Part shown: positions 57,495 through 64,000 of the stretch, one piece after another
Layout of the letters: every line of letters begins with the position of its first letter
Position numbering within the stretch: position 1 is the first letter of the stretch
DNA from: an uncultured Rubritalea sp.
Lineage (GTDB): Bacteria; Verrucomicrobiota; Verrucomicrobiia; Verrucomicrobiales; Akkermansiaceae
Direction of reading: 5' to 3'
DNA length: 64,000 nt
Assembly (NCBI GenBank): GCA_937923145.1
Contig: CALAJT010000022.1
Coordinates: 85,772 to 149,771 of the forward strand
The notes under the pieces: model-generated
Database searches by the model: none
Seen by the model: only the letters and a program-made list of their open reading frames with translations
What the model was told of the DNA's origin: nothing
Program-made: the position numbers and the translations under genes

Positions 57495-57706
57495 TTGATT
57501 AATTCCTGCCAGAATAGCTTACTATTCTGAAATGGTCTTTCAAGGATTTCTCTGTATTGGTCAATGGTATAATCTGGGGAAGTTGAATTGTCGAGATCGG
57601 AATCGAGCCAGCAATCTGGCAATTCCGCCCAATCATCTTCTAGGTTGCTTAACACACTCTCAGCCTTTCTCATCCATTTACCCTGGTGTATTTTACTACT
57701 CCATTT
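57491..57706 (-). pseudogene. In-frame C-terminal remainder of the HipA-like kinase
   Basis: Directly after the TAA that ends the 57707-58243 frame, the same frame stays open for 71 codons (KWSSKIHQGKWMRKAESVLS... to FWQELIK). This is the C-terminal helical end expected for HipA_2-like kinases. An ATG at 57673 could reinitiate a 60-residue peptide. The stop overlaps the DUF3037 start by four bases, showing that the original kinase gene ended here. Confidence 0.7.
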
Positions 57707-58243
57707 TTATGATGCAATTCTACCTAGATGATAGCTCTTAAAGTTACCTAGGTCAAATTCTGCATCGAAGGCACTATCATGGTCTATTACCGCCATCTTG
57801 GAAAGGTCATAGGAAACGAGAGCGTTTGGGTTTCCACTAATAGGTCCCATCCTCCGATCTTCGTTTCTAATCCAGTAGTCAAACAGATAGATTTCAGCCA
57901 ATAATGCAGAAGGTAATTTTACAATATCAGAAGCCTGTAAATCACGATAAGCACGACCCATCGCGTAAGAACCAAAGCCTAGCCCTTTGCGGAAGTCACT
58001 CCAGTCTGTGTTACGGTTAGCATTGGCTAGCTGTTCGGGCACCTCAATTAAGCTGATCTCTGCACAAGGTAGTCCCATTCTCTGAGCTAATTTACCACCC
58101 AGCCATTCTGCGATTAAAGAGCGAGGCAACACACCAGCAGGTTTCACGAAAATCTCCCTGCCTTCCTCTGTCCCACAGACAAAAGGTTTCACAGATATCC
58201 CCGTATCTGCTCTTCCAAGTAATTCTGTGATGATAACTGCCAT
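57707..58243 (-). CDS. HipA-like (HipA_2) kinase, interrupted by an in-frame stop
   Basis: The 178 residues contain the kinase core of the HipA_2 family: REIFVKPAGVLPRSLIAEWL with the ATP-binding Lys near residue 33, then LFDYWIRNEDRRMG as catalytic-loop region near residue 122 and GNPNALVSYDLSKMAVIDHD, whose last Asp is the likely metal ligand. A TAA at 57707-57709 ends translation, yet the frame continues to 57491 and would give 250 residues. The enzyme is therefore either truncated after its catalytic core or read through. It starts 4 bases after the hsdS stop, so it is embedded in the restriction-modification operon. Confidence 0.75.
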   Translation of the reverse strand: MAVIITELLGRADTGISVKPFVCGTEEGREIFVKPAGVLPRSLIAEWLGGKLAQRMGLPCAEISLIEVPEQLANANRNTDWSDFRKGLGFGSYAMGRAYRDLQASDIVKLPSALLAEIYLFDYWIRNEDRRMGPISGNPNALVSYDLSKMAVIDHDSAFDAEFDLGNFKSYHLGRIAS

Positions 58244-58246
58244 GAT

Positions 58247-59473
58247 TTAAGTTAATTCACCAGCAAAGGCTTTTTGCAGGATGGATTTTTTTAGCTCTTC
58301 TAGGGAGGTGAGTTTGGTTTGGTTCACACTAATCAACTTTTCAATTTTAGCGTTTAATTGGTTTAATAAAGGTATTAGATTTCTTTGCACTTCAAGAGGT
58401 GGGATAATGTGAAAGAAAGTCCTTTGTTTTGTAATTGGAACTTGGTTTCGAGTGGACTGCCTCATTATGTCTTTGTATTGAGATGAAAACTCATTGGATC
58501 TCATGTATAAAAGTAAATAGTCTGACTCTATAAATTCTGTGTCACACCGGTAATAGGTAAGTGAGGTTCCAAGTATAACCTTAGCTTCAGCTGTTTTTAA
58601 TAATGCTGTTGGACCGACAGTCGCATTATGAGCAAAAAGAACATCATTATCAATAGCTATACCTTTCCGTAATTTAGATGCTCTCTCAACTGTGAGAAAC
58701 TTTGCTTTTGAAAAATCTATTTTTCCCTCCTTAAGGCAGTTAGCTGAGAGATAAGTCACTCCAGAATCTACAAATTCTTCTTTTTTAGGATAATCACCGC
58801 CATGATTTCCATCTAAATGACTGGTAATCCATTTTTTTTCTAACAGCTCTTTAAGACTGAATTTTAACCAGCTCTCGTCTCTGTTCGCAAATAAATCATT
58901 GAACTTAGATTGGAAGAGTTCTCTGGCGTTGATGATGTTTTGTTCGAGGTTCGCCTTGGCTTGGTCGATGGCAGCAAACGCCTTGTCCAAGATCGCTACT
59001 ATGGCTTCCTGCTCGGGAAGTGGTGGGATGGGTAAGGTTAAATTTTGCCATTTTGACTTATTTATAATAGGTAAAGTCGCCTGAGAACTTGTTCCTACTG
59101 TTAAAACTTCTAGCTGAAAATCAGGAGAAATCATTCCATAATATATAAATTTATAGTCACAGTCATCGTTGGGCGTTAACACATTGATTTGTTGATTTCC
59201 ACTCGTGGGAATCCGTGAAAAACCTGTTTTACCAATAGTCGCTCCTATACAAACCATCATCACAGAATGAGCATCGAATAAACGTCCTTTGGAAAGCCCT
59301 TGTTCACTTAGCTTGGAGTCTTTGCAGTCTAATTCCCCATTTTTATTAAAATGAGCAGGTTTCACAAATGGAATATAATCACCGTAGTTCGATTTGTCCT
59401 TTGTTGGTGGAGTAGTACCTGTTTGAGCTATTCCAATAGAGCTAAGAGTTTTTCTTTCCCATCCTTCCTTCAT
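58247..59473 (-). CDS. hsdS: Type I restriction-modification specificity subunit
   Basis: The 408-residue HsdS sets the DNA target through two recognition domains. TRD1 begins WERKTLSSIGIAQTGTTPP, followed by the first conserved region LPIPPLPEQEAIVAILDKAF with its helical spacer. TRD2 begins LKFSLKELLEKKWITSHLDG and ends with IPPLEVQRNLIPLLNQLN and the second spacer helix up to KAFAGEL. Both half-subunits are intact, so the target should be bipartite. It overlaps hsdM by four bases (ATGA) and is followed 3 bases later by the HipA-like gene. Confidence 0.94.
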   Translation of the reverse strand: MKEGWERKTLSSIGIAQTGTTPPTKDKSNYGDYIPFVKPAHFNKNGELDCKDSKLSEQGLSKGRLFDAHSVMMVCIGATIGKTGFSRIPTSGNQQINVLTPNDDCDYKFIYYGMISPDFQLEVLTVGTSSQATLPIINKSKWQNLTLPIPPLPEQEAIVAILDKAFAAIDQAKANLEQNIINARELFQSKFNDLFANRDESWLKFSLKELLEKKWITSHLDGNHGGDYPKKEEFVDSGVTYLSANCLKEGKIDFSKAKFLTVERASKLRKGIAIDNDVLFAHNATVGPTALLKTAEAKVILGTSLTYYRCDTEFIESDYLLLYMRSNEFSSQYKDIMRQSTRNQVPITKQRTFFHIIPPLEVQRNLIPLLNQLNAKIEKLISVNQTKLTSLEELKKSILQKAFAGELT

Positions 59474-60924
59474 ACCAACTCCTTAATAGAATTTAAAAGC
59501 GCCGCAGTTTTCCCATCCAGGTTCTGCATCTCTGCAAGAATATCCTCCGGACTTCTCAGCGGAGCCTCTTCTGGAATATTCGGATTTTTGACGCTGAGGT
59601 CGTAAGTAGTTTGATCGATGTCAGCTAATTTCAGATTCCAGCTTTTCTCACTCTCTGGCTTCGTCTTCTGAAGCTCAATAAACTCCTTCATATCCTTGTC
59701 GTTGAGCGGATTGGTTTTGCCCATGTTGCGACCTGGATTTAGTTGGTAATACCAAATTTTCTTGGTGGGTTCGCCTTTCTGGAAGAAGAGGGTGACGGTC
59801 TTGACTCCTGCTCCCGTAAAGGTGCCGCCAGGCATGTCGAGGATAGTGTGGAGTTGGCAGCTTTCTAGCAGAAGCTTGCGTAAGGCTACTGAGGCATTGT
59901 CGGTATTACTCAGCACGGTGTTCTTGATCACGATGGCTGCTCTTCCGCCAGCTTTGAGCGATTTGATAAAATGCTGCATGAAGAGGAAGGCGGTTTCACC
60001 TGTCTTGATGTCGAAGTTCTGCTGCACTTCTGGACGTTCCTTGCCACCAAATGGAGGATTGGCTAGGATGACATTGTAACGGTCTTTTTCCTGAATATCA
60101 CGGATGCTTTCGCCTAGGGTATTGGTATGGATAATATTCGGAGCCTCGATGCCGTGCAGGATCATATTCATGATACCGATGACGTAGGCTAGGTTCTTCT
60201 TTTCCTTGCCATAGAATGTCTTTAGCTGAAGCGTCTCCAGATTCTCGGTATTCTTCTCCATCCGCTGATACATGTATTCGTAGGCTTCACAGAGGAATCC
60301 ACAGGAACCAGCGGCACCATCATACACCGTCTCATCCATCTGCGGATCAGTGACAGCGATCATCGCACGGATCAGCGGACGCGGAGTGTAATACTGCCCA
60401 CCATTGCGCCCAGCATTTCCCATGTTATTGATCTTAGTCTCATACAGATGACTCAGCTCATGCTTATCCTTACTAGAGCGGAAAGGAAGTGTGTCGGCAT
60501 ATTCTAAAATTTCGCGGAGGTTGTAACCACTCTTGATCTTATTATCGAGCTCAGAGAAAATTTCGCCAATCTTGTATTCCAGCGTCTGTGGGTCATCAGT
60601 CTTTGCCTTGAAACCAGCTAAGTAAGGAAATAGTTCACCATCTACAAACTCGACTAAATCCGTGCCAGTCATCGCCACATGATGATCGAGATTACCTTCA
60701 GTATCCTTCGGCATCGCCCAGTTTGCCCAATGAAATTTTTCTTCTATAATATGACTATAGTCATTCCCCTCCAGCTCAGCTTCATCTGCTTTTGCCTGCT
60801 CCAGCTCATCCAGATAGCGCAAGAACATCACCCAAGAAGTCTGACCGATATAATCTAGTTCACTATCCGCTCCAGAGTCCTTGTAGAGGACGTCATCAAT
60901 ATTCTTAAAAGTCTGCTCAAACAT
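59470..60924 (-). CDS. hsdM: Type I restriction-modification DNA methyltransferase subunit
   Basis: The 484-residue N6-adenine methyltransferase works with HsdS. An N-terminal HsdM_N helical domain (IDDVLYKDSGADSELDYIGQ) is followed by the N6_Mtase domain. The AdoMet motif reads VYDGAAGSCGFLCEAYEYM near residue 205, and the catalytic motif IV is ILANPPFGGKE near residue 290. In the AdoMet motif Gly replaces the usual Pro after Asp. It is the first gene of the operon hsdM-hsdS-hipA-DUF3037-hsdR, so one promoter upstream of 60924 may drive the set. Confidence 0.95.
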   Translation of the reverse strand: MFEQTFKNIDDVLYKDSGADSELDYIGQTSWVMFLRYLDELEQAKADEAELEGNDYSHIIEEKFHWANWAMPKDTEGNLDHHVAMTGTDLVEFVDGELFPYLAGFKAKTDDPQTLEYKIGEIFSELDNKIKSGYNLREILEYADTLPFRSSKDKHELSHLYETKINNMGNAGRNGGQYYTPRPLIRAMIAVTDPQMDETVYDGAAGSCGFLCEAYEYMYQRMEKNTENLETLQLKTFYGKEKKNLAYVIGIMNMILHGIEAPNIIHTNTLGESIRDIQEKDRYNVILANPPFGGKERPEVQQNFDIKTGETAFLFMQHFIKSLKAGGRAAIVIKNTVLSNTDNASVALRKLLLESCQLHTILDMPGGTFTGAGVKTVTLFFQKGEPTKKIWYYQLNPGRNMGKTNPLNDKDMKEFIELQKTKPESEKSWNLKLADIDQTTYDLSVKNPNIPEEAPLRSPEDILAEMQNLDGKTAALLNSIKELV

Positions 60925-61015
60925 AGTTAGAACAAGAAACTATCCATTCACCATAAACCTGCAAGATGAAAGAAACGAAATGGTGTTGTTCAGTAATTTA
61001 ACAAAACTATCAAAG

Positions 61016-61049
61016 AAAAAAGCCCCACCGGAAATCCAGTGAGGCTTTT
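61016..61049 (-). terminator. Terminator of the atp operon
   Basis: Reading minus, AAAAGCCTCACTGG pairs with CCGGTGGGGCTTTT (one G-T-type mismatch), followed by TTTTC. It lies about 24 bases after the atpC stop and closes the F1 operon. Confidence 0.9.
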
Positions 61050-61072
61050 GAAATTGTCTTTGAAGCTTAAAC

Positions 61073-61480
61073 TTACTTGCGCTTGCGCTTGAGTTGGAGT
61101 CTTGCTTGGGTAGTAGCGATTACTTCTTGGAGTCTGGCTGCTTCCTCGGCGTCGTTTGTGCTGAGTTTGACTAGCTTTTCCTCCGTCCGTTTCATTGCTG
61201 CTTCTTCTTTGGCTTCGTCGATTTCGTCGTCTCCGAAAGCTGAGTCTGTGAGGATTGAGACTTTCTCTTGGGTGATTTCTGCGAATCCTGAGCCGATAGC
61301 TAACTCGTGAGTTGTGCCATCTTTCTGGTAGCGTAGCTCACCTGGCTGGAGCGCTGTGACAAGTGCCGCATGAAGCTCTAGCACACCCATCTCACCGTCT
61401 ACACCCGGAAGGTAAACGTCAGTTACTGTGTCTGAGAAGATCTTCTTCTCTGGTGTTACGATTTCTAATTGAAGTGACAT
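61073..61480 (-). CDS. atpC: F1 ATP synthase epsilon subunit
   Basis: The 135-residue subunit has the N-terminal beta-sandwich (LQLEIVTPEKKIFSDTVTDV, PGVDGEMGVLELHAALVTAL) and a C-terminal two-helix domain (DEAKEEAAMKRTEEKLVKLS) of the type that can inhibit ATP hydrolysis. It is the last gene of the operon, 68 bases after atpD, with a hairpin in that spacer. Confidence 0.94.
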   Translation of the reverse strand: MSLQLEIVTPEKKIFSDTVTDVYLPGVDGEMGVLELHAALVTALQPGELRYQKDGTTHELAIGSGFAEITQEKVSILTDSAFGDDEIDEAKEEAAMKRTEEKLVKLSTNDAEEAARLQEVIATTQARLQLKRKRK

Positions 61481-61511
61481 GGTGGTAAAGTTTGTAGTTG
61501 GCTAAATACTA

Positions 61512-61535
61512 GGCGGCAGTCTTATAACTGCCGCC
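61512..61535 (-). promoter_or_regulatory. Perfect hairpin in the atpD-atpC spacer
   Basis: GGCGGCAGT and ACTGCCGCC form a 9-bp stem around a six-base loop. No T run follows. It may tune the atpD:atpC ratio by mRNA processing or stability. Confidence 0.6.
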
Positions 61536-61548
61536 CTGTATATTAAAA

Positions 61549-63033
<1,485 letters not shown>

Positions 63034-63069
63034 TTAAATTTTAGTGAATTTTTAATTGATAGAATCTTA

Positions 63070-63966
63070 CTACTCCATTGCTTTCATCGCAGTAGTGATT
63101 TCTAGAAGCTCAGAGGTGATTGCTGCCTGGCGGAGCTTGTTGTAATCGAGAGTGAGATCATCGATCATGTTGTTCGCATTGTCAGTAGCTGACTTCATGG
63201 AGACCATACGTGCTGAGTGCTCAGAAGCGCGAGATTCTAAGATCATCTGGTAGATCTGGAAGTTTAGATACTGTGGAAGAAGTGTGTCTAGAACTACTTC
63301 AGGGCTTGGCTCAAACTCGTAGTCCTTAGACATTGCTGAGTTGTGATCCGTGTCCTTGATCTGATCTTTACCTACACCTTCGTAGTCTTGCTTTTCAGCT
63401 AGAGTAGAGGCATCGATAGGAAGTAACTGTGAACAGTGTGCCTCCTGAGTCAGTGTTGACACGAAGTTCGTGAAGCAGACTTTGATCTTATCATAGTTGC
63501 CTTCTAGGAACTGATCGGTAAGGAACTTAGCGATAGGGCGAGCTTCTGAGAATGACACTGGATCAGCCACAACAAAGTCGGCATTGATCTTATCATCAGT
63601 CTTCTCTAGCTGCATGCGGAGCTTTTTACCAACTGTGGCAAATTCTGTGTGCTCGTTCTGCTCAAGTCTTACTTTCTTGAGAAGGTTAGTGTTAAGACCA
63701 CCACAGAGACCTTTGTCAGTCGAGATGACGAGGATCAGTGTTTTGTCGCCTTTGCGCTTTTCGAGTAGAGCGTGAGATTCTTCATCTACGTTCTCCTTAA
63801 GGTTGACTAAGACTTGGTTTAGCTGGTCAGCATACTCACGTCCCGCTAGAGCTTGGTCCTGCGCCTTTTTCATCTTGGCGGCAGCAACAAGCTGCATAGC
63901 ACGGGTGATTTGTGCTGTGTTTTTTACCGACTTAATGCGTCGGCGGATATCTCTCAGGTTTGCCAT
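63070..63966 (-). CDS. atpG: F1 ATP synthase gamma subunit
   Basis: The 298-residue rotor subunit begins with the conserved N-terminal helix NLRDIRRRIKSVKNTAQITR and LVAAAKMKKAQDQAL. It ends with the C-terminal helix DNANNMIDDLTLDYNKLRQA, then AITSELLEITT. The central LILVISTDKGLCGGLNTNLL is a family signature. atpA should lie just beyond the window edge, on the right. The gene is 57 bases from atpD. Confidence 0.95.
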   Translation of the reverse strand: MANLRDIRRRIKSVKNTAQITRAMQLVAAAKMKKAQDQALAGREYADQLNQVLVNLKENVDEESHALLEKRKGDKTLILVISTDKGLCGGLNTNLLKKVRLEQNEHTEFATVGKKLRMQLEKTDDKINADFVVADPVSFSEARPIAKFLTDQFLEGNYDKIKVCFTNFVSTLTQEAHCSQLLPIDASTLAEKQDYEGVGKDQIKDTDHNSAMSKDYEFEPSPEVVLDTLLPQYLNFQIYQMILESRASEHSARMVSMKSATDNANNMIDDLTLDYNKLRQAAITSELLEITTAMKAME

Positions 63967-64000
63967 TTTCTTTTAAAGTAGTGAGTATGTAGTAGTGAGT

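Noticed and set aside
57532..57741. A 69-codon + frame over the HipA C-terminus
   Set aside because: It is antisense to a frame whose homology is clear and has no supporting features.

Overview
The window looks like chromosome of a marine-type member of the Verrucomicrobiota (PVC superphylum), probably near Verrucomicrobiales/Rubritaleaceae. This is inferred from gene content: a MurC-MurB fusion, a PSCyt1-DUF1549-DUF1553 lipoprotein paired with a DUF1501 protein, McsA-McsB-ClpC outside Firmicutes, a KAAKK-rich histone-like protein, and moderate GC with weak Shine-Dalgarno signals. No rRNA, tRNA or CRISPR array was seen.

Layout. 1-7.4 kb (+): the end of an unidentified gene, ribonuclease G, a small membrane protein, carA, purA, then three poorly characterised genes (zinc ribbon, TPM-like membrane protein, exported protein) and a terminator. 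7.4-11.8 kb (-): a lysine/alanine-rich basic protein, then a trehalose unit of GH15 hydrolase plus fused OtsA-OtsB. 12.2-13.6 kb: two divergent unknown genes sharing a spacer with repeated ATTAGC boxes. 13.7-20.8 kb: a decayed DUF1080 gene, the DUF1501/PSD1 pair, an NHL-type propeller protein and a degenerate IS1595-family remnant. 21-29.2 kb (-): rpoC and rpoB, without rplJ/rplL upstream. 30-32.9 kb (+): a BASS-type transporter, a decayed P-loop kinase gene and an FAD-linked oxidoreductase. 32.9-39.4 kb (-): TetR-TolC-MFP-RND efflux operon with a palindromic operator. 39.5-43.8 kb (-): mcsA-mcsB-clpC protein quality control. 43.9-44.9 kb (+): a HELTH-motif membrane protein. 44.9-51.6 kb (-): part of the division/cell-wall cluster, murG-murCB-ddl-ftsQ-ftsA, without ftsZ or ftsW.

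51.9-60.9 kb is an accessory, defence-like island between murG and atpC. It holds an orphan helicase C-terminal domain gene, a Fic protein bracketed by TATCCGCCA-type repeats, and a type I restriction-modification operon in which a HipA-like kinase and a DUF3037 protein sit between hsdS and hsdR. The kinase gene carries one in-frame TAA. 61-64 kb (-) is the end of the F1 ATP synthase operon (atpG-atpD-atpC).

The most interesting unexplained parts are the hsdM-hsdS-hipA2-DUF3037-hsdR arrangement with its broken kinase, the repeats around fic, the ATTAGC-box divergent pair, and three decaying genes readable only by conceptual translation with frameshifts (DUF1080, IS1595 transposase, P-loop kinase). 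All family names rest on motifs read by eye; no database search was run.
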